In this document: positions 36,302-48,599 of the stretch, one piece after another
Layout: each line of letters opens with the position of its first letter
Position numbering within the stretch: the first letter of the stretch is position 1
NCBI GenBank assembly: GCA_013399895.1
Contig: VXBA01003437.1
Coordinates: 2,830,064-2,894,063 of the forward strand
Direction of reading: 5' to 3'
From: Serilophus lunatus
Taxonomy: Eukaryota > Chordata > Aves > Passeriformes > Eurylaimidae
Length of the DNA: 64,000 nt
Notes under the pieces: generated by a model
What the model was told of the DNA's origin: nothing
Databases searched by the model: none
Seen by the model: the letters and a program-made list of their open reading frames with translations, nothing else
Translations under genes and position numbers: made by a program

Positions 36302-36869
36302 TGTTCTTCATTGGGGTAGAGCTAAATTTCTTCACAGTATCTGTTATGTGCTAGAAACAATGCTTATAACACAGGGATGTTTTGTGTTACTACTGAACAC
36401 CGCTCCCACAGAGTCAAGGGCTTTTCTGTTTCTCACTCCACTCAACAGCAAATATGCTGGGAGTGCACAAAGAGTTGGGAGGGGAAACAGCTGGAACAGC
36501 TGATCTCAACTGATCAAAACATACCATACATTCCATACCATATGGCATCTTGCTTAGCATATAAAGCTGAGGGAAGAAGAAGAGGGGGACATTTGGAAGG
36601 ACGGCAATTGTTTTCCCCAGTAGCCACGAGGTGTGATGGAACCCTACTGTCCTGGGCATGGCTGAACACCTGCCTGCCCATGGGATGTAGTTAATGAATT
36701 CCTCAATTTGCTTTGCCTGTGTGCGCAGCTCTCGCTTCATCTCTTAAATTGTCTTTATCTCAACCCACCAGTTTTCTCACTTTTACTCTTCTGATCCTCT
36801 CCCCCATCCACTGGGAGGGAGGGAGTGGCTGTGTGTGACTGAGTTGCCATCTGGCATTGAACCGTGACA
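36302..36869 (+). mobile_element. Solo ERVL-type LTR (avian)
   Basis: A plus-strand LTR whose order of blocks matches the widespread bird ERVL LTR as I know it: a GGGGTAGAGCTAAATTTC start block, GAGTCAAGGGCTTTTCTG, 'gttgggaggggaaacagctgg', a 'ccataccatatggcatc' block directly upstream of TATAAA (36560-36565), then 'aattgtctttatctcaaccc' (diverged polyadenylation region), 'cctctcccccatccactggg', and the end AGTTGCCATCTGGCATTGAACCGTGACA. Length about 568 bases. No target duplication is preserved (flanks TGTGC and AAACC), and no internal region is present, so it is an old solo LTR. ERVL is a spuma-related class of endogenous retroelement; here only the non-coding LTR is left. Confidence 0.82.
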
Positions 36870-39800
36870 AAACCCTAAATCATGTGGTCCAGACTGGTGA
36901 CCCTTGGGAGTCCAAGAACAAAAATTATTCAAGATATTACACTTGACCGTACTGAGCCACTGTTCCACCATCATCCTCTACTTCTGGCAGAGAAATTCTC
37001 TACTAGAAGTGCTACATATAACATATAAAAAGAGTTTATGACTAGTCATAGTAATCAAAAATTAGGAAAGGCATTGTGTCAGCTCCAATACTTTCCTATC
37101 TTTCTCTGCAAACCAGAAATATACTTCTGTGATATTGAGTGTTCACACTATCTACTCTACCTTTTACTAAGAACTTCAGTTTAGGGATACTGTCTTATCA
37201 GTCTTTCCCAGTTTAGTACAAATGCAGTTAATTTTAATTATGAGAACAGTAATATCTCCAATGTCATGCCGTTCCAATGCATTTTAATCTTTAGGATGGA
37301 AATTTATGGAATGCAAGTGATGCTTCTTAACAGTCTCAAATTGTATAGATCCCACAGAAAAGAAAGAGACATCTTACAGCTTTTTATAAGCTCGCACTTT
37401 CCCAATTTTTCACCTCATTACCTAATTATTCTCTCATTGATATAAGCTCTGCATAAAGAGTACTGAACTGGGCTACAGAAAGGTGGTACCAATTAATTAC
37501 TAACAGTAACTGTAATTTCATAATCATGTTAAGTTTTAATTTGCTGTTGCAGCTTGTTAAAGTGTCAATTACACATCTCCTTTTTCATGTATTAAGAAAA
37601 ATTATAATCATGCACTTACTGCTTTTATTCTTCCTAAGTTAATTCTACAGCAGCTTGAGATATGTCCTTAGTACTCTGCAGCTATGCTGAGTTCTTTGAA
37701 GAGTCCAGTGAATGAGAAATTAACATTCTGAAACAGCCTCATTAGAACCAAATAAAATGCTCACTTGGAACACTTGATTTCAATCATCAAGAAATATTCA
37801 GTGAAAGGAGATACTAAATGACATTGCAGTTTCAGATTGCACACCAGTAATCAACATGATGTGATTTTCTGCAGTGGAAGGAGAGATTTTCCCTTTGTGG
37901 AAGAAGAGAAGAGAGGAGATAGACAGGTTTTTATTCTTCCTATTTGGTTATGATATAATGGCTCTTTTATAATGACTGAGCTGAAGATGACAGAGCCAAC
38001 AAAAGGGCATGCAGACAGTGTATGTTTGCAAACTGTAACTTCATCCTGCAAAACTCCAGGTAGAACAGCTTGACATGAACACATCACCTGATATGGGCAA
38101 CACTACAAGAAAGTACATGATGTCAGTCCAGTTTCCCATACTCGGACTGTAGGATTATTCACAGCTGTTTTATGGTTAAGTGGTCAGAAAACAAGAGAAG
38201 TTCTACAGTTCCATAAGAAGAATCTCTCTTAAATTAACTAGAACAGACTTCTAATACTGAGAATCAGATATCTTCTAATTCCCACTGACTGTGGGCTGTA
38301 AAGTTGTCACATACCAACACACATTAACATTTTCGCATTTTAGTTGCTGAGTGAATTAGCCCTCATGTGTCCCAGTAGTTTCCAGGTCAGAGGGATTCTA
38401 AAAAGAAAGGTAAGGTATGCGAAGGGAAAGGAAAAAAAAAATATTCCCTTTCAGTCTTTCTAGACTCCAGAAGCTAGGCAGAAACTCTTGATTTCTCTAC
38501 AATATAACAAACAGTAACAGTCATTGTGAAAACTTGTTTGAAAAGAGTGTAAGAAAGTAGCTGAGAGTTAGAGAAGGGAAGCGAAAGGAAAATTCTGTTA
38601 TGAAGATCAATGAATAATATTTTATTGCATGGAAAAGTCACTAGGGGAAAAAACAGTAAGGTATTTAGCAACTGTGACATAGCTGCAAGTCTCTCTGATC
38701 TCTTTATTTTATCTCTTCCTTTTTCTCAATGCAGTGCAGAAGAAAATGATATGCAGACCATCTGAAGCTCAGCAAATTACACCGTGTGGTTTCTACTTTA
38801 TGTTCGATGCCTCTTTCATTTTCTCACATATTCTGCTGATGTTCTGTAGATCTTATCTTTTTTTACACAGTGCTAATTATCAAGTTCTTACAAGATTATC
38901 CAAAAAAACCCCACATCTCTGTATATTTCACTTTCTACTTTCCTCCATTATTTTTGCATTTTAATTTCCACCCTTATTTTTTCAACAATTTGATATGGGT
39001 GAAGCCAAAGTAACAATATCACAAAAAAAAATTTGGCAGTGATATTTACTGGCTTGTGAAATATTGTCTCATGGAAAGTGTCAGAGCCTTCACTTTAATC
39101 TATTCTTACAGTACTCTACAGAACAAGGCAGCACCAGTCTCCAGAAAGTTCACAATATACTTGATCTTCCCTGCTCACAGTTCAGAGAGAAACACCTTAA
39201 GATCTTGCTTTGCTTTGGCATTTTGGCAAATTCAGTTCTTTCATGTTTTGGAATTACAGAACTAACCACAGAAATAAACTTAGAATATTTTTACCAGAAT
39301 TTCTCTGAATTTATACAAGTTTCAGAGTTTTAGCTCTGGTTTAATTAGGCAGAAATATTCAGTTCTATTTAGTCTGAGAAAATTCACTCATTCTCAATAA
39401 AAATTATTTTCCTTATATAAAATTATTGTACAATTACAGTAACTTCCAAGATATTTTTTTCTCTGTGACTAAAGTTACTAGTGACTTCTGACTGATATCA
39501 TTGGTGCAGTTTACCAATACATTATGGACCATATCTTTTCCAAAAAGTAGAGCAATATTTCGTTGAAACATAGTGAAAACCAATATGGAATCTTTAAGAA
39601 CTATATCCCAAAGACTGCTTTTTAAAATATGTCTATGTTGGTTTTTTTTTAAAATCACAAAATTACTGGTTTCTGCACACATTTTTAAGCAGACTAGACT
39701 TTCAGAAATCTTCAGGATGTCTATTCAGCATAGTCCATTCCATTTCCTTTGAAAAGTTTAGATAACTAGAATTCAAGACTTTTAAACTGTATCACTATCA

Positions 39801-42800
39801 GTGTTATTTATTGTTAGTATCATAAAGAAGATAATATTCAGGTCACTAAGGGTAAGACTTTATGAAGATAAATTTATTCATTAGTCACTACAGATTCTAC
39901 CTGGTTCCTTGGACTCCTCATGGAAAGTGCTAATGACAGACTCTGTCTTGATAACTTCCTTTACTGCAAGTTTTCTGACTCTGTGACAAAAAAATATAGC
40001 CAGTTATTTATTTTACAATATTCTTCAGCATTTTGTCTGGAATTTCCATTAACAGTAATTTTTCCATGGTGCGTGAATTACAATAATAATCAGTAAGAAT
40101 CATTATTTCCATGGTCTTCAGAGGCTGCACACAGCCTGTGTGAGCAGCGTGTCACTGGTGTTTACTGGATGAAGCTAATCATCTCTGGGTTACTGTGCAC
40201 TCATAACTGCCAAGATCAAATGCAACAAAGCTTCAAGAACAGCAGCATTACCAACAGCATATTCTCAAGTGAAATTGCAATGATGAATATGCTTTTGAAT
40301 AAAAGGACTCACATAGGGTCTTTTTTAAAGTAGAGATCTGTCTAAGATAAAAAAGACCAAAGTGTGCTGCAGTTCTACTAAAGTGATCTCCAAGATATTC
40401 AAATATCAAAATGGTTTGAAAGAACAGCTCATTTATTCACCAAAATCTATCACTAGAAGACATCACATATCAATACATAACATTTTCCTCAATCAAGAAC
40501 CATGCCAAATTTCTTCAAATCTCAGTTCAAGACTGGTAATTGCTGCAATAGCAAGTACGCTTTTTAATGGTATATGGCCATTTCAATATAGTCAAATCAA
40601 ATATGATATAGAGACAAAACCACTTGCAGAACTGATTCTTTTTGTCACGTCCTTAACTTGGGAAGAATAGTTTAATAATAGTTTGTCACATTTGATGGGC
40701 CACTAAAATTGTTTTGAAAAAAGAGTATTTCACCATCACTGAGTGACAAGAAAAATATATTGGGTAAAATCTCACCAGTTTTTCAAGCCAGCCAGCCATT
40801 CAATTAGCATACAAAAAGCTCGTCCAGTGCAAAATTTGAATGCAATAAGCAATTTGGTATGTACTACTACTGTTGATTATTGTATCTTGAGACTCTCTAA
40901 TCCAATTTTACAGAATGAAGTGTTTAGGTTTAATTTTGCTGTAAGCACTGATTAATTAGAATAAATCATAGAAGCTCTGCTTCTCCTGAGCATCTAGCAC
41001 CCAGTGCTTTTGTGCTATTCCTTTTTTCAAAGGGCAGTTTCTTGGCTCAGTCTGTTGGTAGATCTATATTATTTTAATAATGAGCATATTACACTGTGTA
41101 GTCCCCTTGTCACAACAAAGCAGAAGGTGGTTTTTGATACTTTAATATCACTACTTTTGACATCAATAGGCGTTACAGTTTTGCAAACAAAGTACATCAT
41201 ACATTCTAATATGCAGCAGTAAAATTTAAAATAAGAATAATGATGAGCAGAATTCTCTTCTGTCACCACCTAGATGTGGTAATAGACCTTCATAGCTCTA
41301 GGGGTGGGTTATGAAAGATCATCAGAGGTACATGGTTAACTGCTTCTTGCTAGTAATGTCTCCTGAATTTCTCACTTTCTCAGCATAGGGATTTAATCCA
41401 AGCATAATTATTGTTCTATCTGATATTAATTAGAGAAGTTGCAATTTTCAGCAGCAACTTCTTGTGTTTGTCTATTTAACTCAGAATCAAGGAGAAGTAA
41501 AAATTAAACTAAATTTCTATACTAATAAAACTTTCCAGTAGTTTTTAACTTGTTGTTATTCAGTATTATCCAGTAGAAAAACAAGTTACCTTTAGGATCA
41601 GCTGTGTTTTTCCACTTCTTTTCAAACTGACACTTCTTTTCAATCTGCATATTCTTTTCTGTGTTCCCCCTTCTACCATCAAGCCTCAGTCCTATTATCT
41701 CTTTTTTTCTGCTTTTTATTTTCCTTATTTTCCATTGATTAAATGATACAAAGGATCTATGTGAGGAAAAAAAACCAACCAACCAAACGAATAAACTTTC
41801 AACCCCCTTTACTCCTCCTTCCCCCCCCAAAGAACGCATGATCATTTCACTAAAACCTATGTTTGACAGCATATATTATGCCATCTGTATAATAATTTAT
41901 ACCCTTACGATAAATCAAGCTTTCATAAAGAACTTGAACTAACAAGTTTCTTAATATATGAGGACTTTGAAACTGTTAGGTTAGTTTAATATTATTTTTT
42001 AAAATCTAATACTGAAGGGTCAGAAAGATAGATGTATATAAAAATAGACAGAGATAAAACCCATTCATTAAAATGAAGAACAAGAGATTCACATTTTTCA
42101 ATCACTACTGGAGCCAGTTTGTAGCCTCAGAAAGAGAACAATAAGACACTTTACAAATATTTATATCCAAAATGTTACCTTTCAATGACCAGAGTTAATC
42201 TCTCCTTTATTGAACAGACACACATGTAGTATGCAATGTGGGCTATTGAAACACTTCGAGTGCACCATATAGAGACTATGAACCCAAATATTTGATATCT
42301 CTAATTCAGATCTTAAATTTTGGAAACAGGCATGAATATCTAAAATAGCAATGTTCTGCCCTTTACTCAGGTTTCTTTGAGCTGTTGTTCCACAAACATA
42401 CAAAAACAAGCAGGGCCTTACTGTCTGTACAGTTTGTCCTATATCCTTCCTTGTATCATCCTTAGTTCTTTAGGAAAATTCTTGTCTGGAATGCTCACCT
42501 GCCTACTAAGTCTCAAAAGCATCACTTCAGAATCTGTCCCCTGTGTGTAACTCACTTCAAAGGCAGAGCCTTTGTCCAGACAGCTGCAGCTGCTCTGGAT
42601 GATTCTTTCATTGCTTGCACAAAGGCATTTCAGGTTTCTCAGACAGCACTCTGAATGGTCATTTAGAAAGAAGCCTTTGCTTTGCTACAAATCAAGTCAT
42701 CCTATGCTCAGATGAAAGGAGGCTGTCAAAAGCCACGTCCTCTTCAACAGACAATACCTGAAATAAGGTCATAAAACATTCAAGAAACTGAAGTGTGCCT

Positions 42801-44321
42801 TCCCTGCCAGTCAGTGGCAACATTATAACTCGACAGTTTTAATGACTAGTCCGACAATGTATAATACCTCCTTTGCAAGCAACATGTCAGCAAAGACAGT
42901 TTCAGACATTAGGATAGTTAACTGGATAGAGTTTTCTCCAATGATGTAGTTGTAGTCCTAAATCTCTATACATTTTCATTGCAAATGGTTTCTGATAAAC
43001 CAGTGATGATGATCTCATTGTAATCTTTACATGAAGTCTTTTAAGGCCCATTATAATATTTCATTATCTCAAAGTTAGTGTTAGATCCCCAGCTAGACTA
43101 ATAAATACAACACCTTACAAGGACACAAAGAGAAACTAGATCAAAACATCTTACTTAGTAAAATAAACCTTTAAAAATTTTATGTTTCTATGAATTCTTA
43201 GAAGATTTTCCAGATGGCTTCAAATTATGTGGTATAGGAGTGTAATTGCCCAAGGGAGAATTGCTGAAATAGTGTGATACAACACTCCTTTTCAGATACT
43301 CGGTACATCAGTAATCATAGTTCCAAGGACTAAAGTTGTATCATAGAATCTAAAAAAATTCTAATAGAATCTATAAATTCTAGAACCTAATAGATTTCTC
43401 TGTTTCCTAGTCAGCTTACAACTCAAATGGAAGGATTAGTGAGACTGGCAGAATATGATAGGATATGAGCTCAGTAGTGAAAACAACATCAGTCGAAGAC
43501 AGAAGTGGATAAATCCAAACTCTTCCTTTAAAATCTAGCCAACAGGGAATTAATCGGTTTTAAAATGGACTCAAATTTTCCAAACTCATTACTATGCCAC
43601 AGCATATCCTGTTTAAGACTACTAAAGAACAACTGCCTCAAAGACAGCTGGTGTTCACACCATGATTCCAAGCAATGAACAAAGACAGGTCGGGCTACAA
43701 AGTGCAGTAAATTCCATTGTGATTACCAAGGGACACACAGCACGCTTCAAGCCAAGTTTTCAAAGAGCTGCAACATTTTAGTTAAGAAGAGCCCCTGATT
43801 TTTAAAGTCTTAACAAGAAAAATCAAAATAGTACAATGTACAATATTCTCATTTCTTTTCCAAAAGTCAATCTTCTTTAAGTAAGTTAAGACTACACAGA
43901 TGAAACAGGTCATAAGTAAGTCTGATTTTTTTCATTTCACACCAAATCATCGACAAATAGTTGCCATGTATGCACCAACATGCTTTCTTTTCACATACAC
44001 AGATGGCTTTTGAAAAATACAGAGAATCTGATAAAATATAGGCAGCTAGCAACCCATCTTTTTCTCACATCTCAGAACTAAAATGCATGCCTACAGAGAT
44101 CTGCTTTTTTGTTCAAGTTATTTTGTGTTTCTGTGGCAGACTGTAACCCAGACCAGAGATAACTGTATGTGAAAAACATAGTCAATAGTAGAAAAACATT
44201 GCTTAAATATTTCCATCCTTCAAGTATTTAATTAATTTTTTAGCTTCCTCATTCTTAAAGTTCAGTGCAGCTAAAACATCCAACAGAAAGTAAGGATTTT
44301 ATAGAGATGTCTCAAAAATAG
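36870..44321. other. Long AT-rich non-coding stretch
   Basis: About 7.4 kb with no gene, CR1 or LTR that I can recognise. It has an (AACC)-type run near 41772-41788, C8 at about 41822, and a small AGAATCTA/AAATTCTA near-repeat around 43347-43385. Part of it (about 37480-37640) is rich in AATTA-type words and could be a conserved non-coding block, but this is only an impression. Confidence 0.5.
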
Positions 44322-44867
44322 TGTCATGGTTAAGAAGTTGAAAAGAAATGATTCATGAGAGACCTCAGGCTCCTGGTTCCTTGATTTTCTGTATTAGGAA
44401 TTAGACTGGAACATCTCATTTTCAGGCCTCCATGATGCACATAGGACTGATACATGGCTCTCCCAGGGCCCTGACTGCACCAAAGCCTATAATGGCCTCT
44501 GACTAACCACATCTCAGACCTACAAACTCCATTTGGCTTGGGAGTTGAATTTCAACTCTGGCCTTGATTTTGGCCCATATCTGAGCAAAATTGAAGGCAC
44601 ACTGTGCCTTGTGCTGCTGATTGCTACCCTGGCACTATAGTCTGGGGATCTCTGAGCTGTTAGCTGAGCAGCTGACTTGATGTGCCCTTCTCCCTTTGGC
44701 AGAGTGGGCATATGATCTGCCTCCCTTGCTGTCACCTTGTGCTTTTGGCTTGGCTGCTCCTGATGTTCCATCAACAAGCTGAGTATCACACCAAAATGAA
44801 CTTATGTTATGTCTGTGACAGAAATAAATGTGAGCCTTTTCCCATTTTGGTGCTTGGTCACTTTGCT
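44322..44867 (+). mobile_element. Weak LTR-like candidate
   Basis: Identical hexamers AAATAG lie directly before TGTCATGGTTAAG (44316-44321) and at 44868-44873. TGTCATGGTT resembles the start of bird ERVL LTRs, and AATAAA at 44823-44828 sits near the other end. Against this, the right end reads CTTTGCT rather than CA, and no convincing TATA box is present. It may be a decayed LTR, or the hexamer may be chance. Two open frames on the minus strand (60 and 89 codons) show nothing known. Confidence 0.25.
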
Positions 44868-47800
44868 AAATAGATGCTTGTTTCATGCTAATACGTGAGT
44901 GTAAACTGATCAATTTAATATTGTATGAAGGCTAAAAAATGGGCATTTAAGGCTTAATGATTCTCAAAAGCAGGGGAAGAAGGGAAGTTGCATAGGATAG
45001 AACACAGTGACATACTTAGTTGCATTTTCAATCCAAAATGAACTGGAGAAAGAACATTTCTTACATCTGTGCCTGTAGAAGATGAGGATTATTAATGGTG
45101 TCTGGGACCAAGGAACATTTAATGGTGTCTTGAAGTAACGTGTTCTGCTTTATTTGCAATACACAGAAAACAAAATGGATGTCAATCATTTACCATTATA
45201 CAACTAACAATGTAATCACTCTTACATTACAAAAAGTATTTTTGTTTTAAACCATTAAGAAACCAGAAAAGTGACATGTAAAGATTTATCTTACCATACC
45301 CTTGATAGAGGTTTAAGTCACAAACCTAGAGGTAAAAGTCTCTCCTCTTTTTTTTTAGTTTTTCTGATCTGTTCAGTTGTTTTCATGTTAGATTAGTATC
45401 TGCTTATCTCAATACCAAAGGAAAAAAAATTCCTTTTCTTAAACCTATTCACTAGAACCTACCCTTTCAATCTTTACTAGGTAGTTGCATCCTATTTCTT
45501 ATTCCTCCATTAATATTGCAAGCATTTTCCATTTTTCTAACAATGGTTGGTTAATTCAAGAGTAGAAAGCATCACTTATTCATTGAAATGAATATACAAA
45601 ACTAAATTTCAGGAAGAGTTTTTATTTTGTTTCTGATATGTAGCATGAAAACTGACATAAAATTTTCAATCCTAATAATTAATTTTTAAAATACTGAATA
45701 CAATCCACTACTTAACAGACTTTTGTCTGATGCTATTGAATTTGAATTCAACAGCCTTTCTCTATGTATCTTTACTGCATGAAGTTAAATAGCAACAGGG
45801 AAAGATACTTCTGTTTGGTTTAGTTTTACTTTATCAGAAGTTTATTACTTTTTTTTCCACTTTTGAGACACTAGTTTTCTTCTATTACAAAAAAAAAGAA
45901 GTACATGTTCTTTATGAAGGAAAAAATCTAAAATGTCTGAAAAAAACTAAGTAAACAAAGCTAGATTAGAATTATTTTCCCTAGTGAATTTTCTTTACTG
46001 GTGTAGTGTGATGGGCATACCTAATATATTGCTGAAAAAGGTTAAAAAAGAAAAAGTACTTCTATTCAGAAAACATTCTCCAGTGTTAAAATATCCTGTA
46101 TACTATGCTGCATACCTCCCCTGAGCGACTTGTGTTAGAAGCCAGACTGAAAAGAAGGCACATCTCTTCTTGCTTGAAAGCAAGCAAACATTGTGTGGCA
46201 GTGTAAACAAGAATTCAATCAGCAAATTCATGTTTGTTTCTGAAATTATTGTGAATAATTCCTCTATCTTATATGTCTGTATCACACTAAATGAGACCCA
46301 TATATCTACCTTATTGAGAATTCTTCACACAAGCATGGATTTTCTGTGGCTCTGCACACAAAATACCCTAATAAGTGCTGTAGCTTTTCAGGCCAGAAGA
46401 GTCTTGAAATAATCTTACCAAACTTTGCCTATCATAAACCACTGAATTTTATCAACTGATTCCTTTAAAAAAGGTATATCCTCCACCAGAATTGGATGTA
46501 TCTTTGGATGTATCTTCTACCTGAATCTCTTGTCTGTATATAAAGACTTTGGGAAGATAAATTTAGCACATTCATAAAGAAGGTTTTCCAGCATTTAATG
46601 GATGTTTTTAGTAAAAATTTTAGTCTAATTGCTGTCCACAGTATAGCTTGGTCTTTTAGATTGAAGAGCCCTTTTTTTTAAGATCCTCTGTATACAACCC
46701 ACCCATAATGTGTTAATTTTCCTTTGTCATCTTTTGTAATACTAGCAAGACTCTACTTGTGCTGGCTATTCCACTGTAGATATGTTACAAAATGTATTTT
46801 TGCCTCCTTTGGGTTAAACTGAGTAATTCTGAATCATGTCGTTCACTGCTTTCCAAAACAGAACTTCTCATTCTAGTAGTTTGTCCTGCATTCTTGACGC
46901 AAAGAATTATTGTCTCCTATTCTGGTATATTAAATTCAGAGCTCAAGAGGACTCTACTTCACAGGATATTCAGAAAACTGTAGAATTCCTCTGTACCTAT
47001 AACTTAGTATGTCACAATCTATTTCTGTCATCAGTAACTTGCTGTAGCAGTGACTTGTATTTCTACTTTTATCTTAGGACCTCCAGCTAAGATGTGAAGA
47101 ATCAATCAATTTTAAAAATAAATGTAGATAGAAATTAGTCTCATTAAGTAAATCTTCCTCTGCCGTGGTGCAACACAACTTACTGACACACTGTGATTTA
47201 ATGCATTGATTTCTCCAGGTTCTGTTCCTTCTTACTCTTTTGCAACACTTCCTTTCCTATATGACATCCAATTAGGTCTCAGAGAAAAAATAAATACTAC
47301 ACTGTTCTGCATATATTCTTGCTTAGATTGCCATCCTCTGAGAGCTACCATATTACTGCTTCCCTGACCTACTTCTGTTAAAACAGTGCAGGCTAACATA
47401 AACACTGGATGCTTCAAACTGAACTAGGTTAGGGTGCAAATACATAAGTGGTTTTGTCACAAATCTGAAGGGAGAGTAGGTTCCTATAGCAAGGGGAAAG
47501 GGAGCTGCAGGCAAGAGCAGGCTACAAGTACCTCAGCTTATGACTCCCACTTTGTTTCACTGCAGCTAGGTTACATCTCATTCTGTGGGGTTACATTTGG
47601 TCATAGTATTCATAGGGAAGACTTTATTCCAGGAAGTATATGCCTGAACAGGTCATGTAGCTCTCTTACAAGATAAAGTCATCATAAAGTATAGAGCTGG
47701 CACAATCACTGTTGTGTTTTCTGAATCAAACCAAGTCAAATTTATATTGCCAGATAGCTCAGTAGTTGTGTAGGAATGAATGTTAATGAATAACTTCAGA

Positions 47801-48599
47801 TCTTATGCTGCCACAGAACTGTTATTTCCACACATTCATAATTCAGTAACAAAGAGATACTAACAACTCTTCTGTGACAAAGCTTGAGTGATATCGAGGC
47901 TGCCTGTACTTCAGTTCATAACTTATGTGACAGTAGGAATGTCTCTTGCTCAACTGTGACTATTCCAGTTTAGATTTTTTTTCCATAGAGATAATTAATA
48001 TTTCTGAGTACTGAGAGGTATTGAAATAAAACTAACAGCAGGAAAAATAAGATTTTCTCTTTGGAGAAATGTCTTTGTGTTTTAATTAGTGAAAATGGAA
48101 TATTCATTCAGAAATAGAGAGGAAATTCAGAATCATTCAAAATGTACAACAAGACCAAAAAAGGTGGAAATTATAATAAGAATAATCCTTCATTGATTAG
48201 GGGCAGAAACAAGTAATTGACTAGTTACCACTTTTCTCTAATTTTTTTTAATAAAGATTGCAATTTTTATTGAACTTTGAAGGTATCTTGGGGCAGAATA
48301 TCTCCCCTAAGGTCATCTGAGGACCTCATCTAGAGACTGGATGGAGGGACTTTGTATTCTTCATCTTCTGGAGTTCAGAGATTTTGTTTCTTCGCATTTA
48401 GCTGTCCCTTGTGAGTTCTCTCAGTAAGATTTTCCATGGTATAGAATGGTGTGTTTTATGGTGATTGTCTTTCTCCTTAAATGTGAGGTAGGGACCACCA
48501 AAATCTTTCTCCAGCTTGTTTATGATCTGTTTTCTCCCTCTCCCTTTTTTTCTCCTTCATCTCAGCCCAAAGAATTATGAGATCTGAAACAACGCTGTG
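44868..48599. other. Non-coding stretch
   Basis: AT-rich sequence with no recognised gene or repeat family. It includes a local near-repeat AATGGTGTCT around 45094-45130. Confidence 0.55.
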
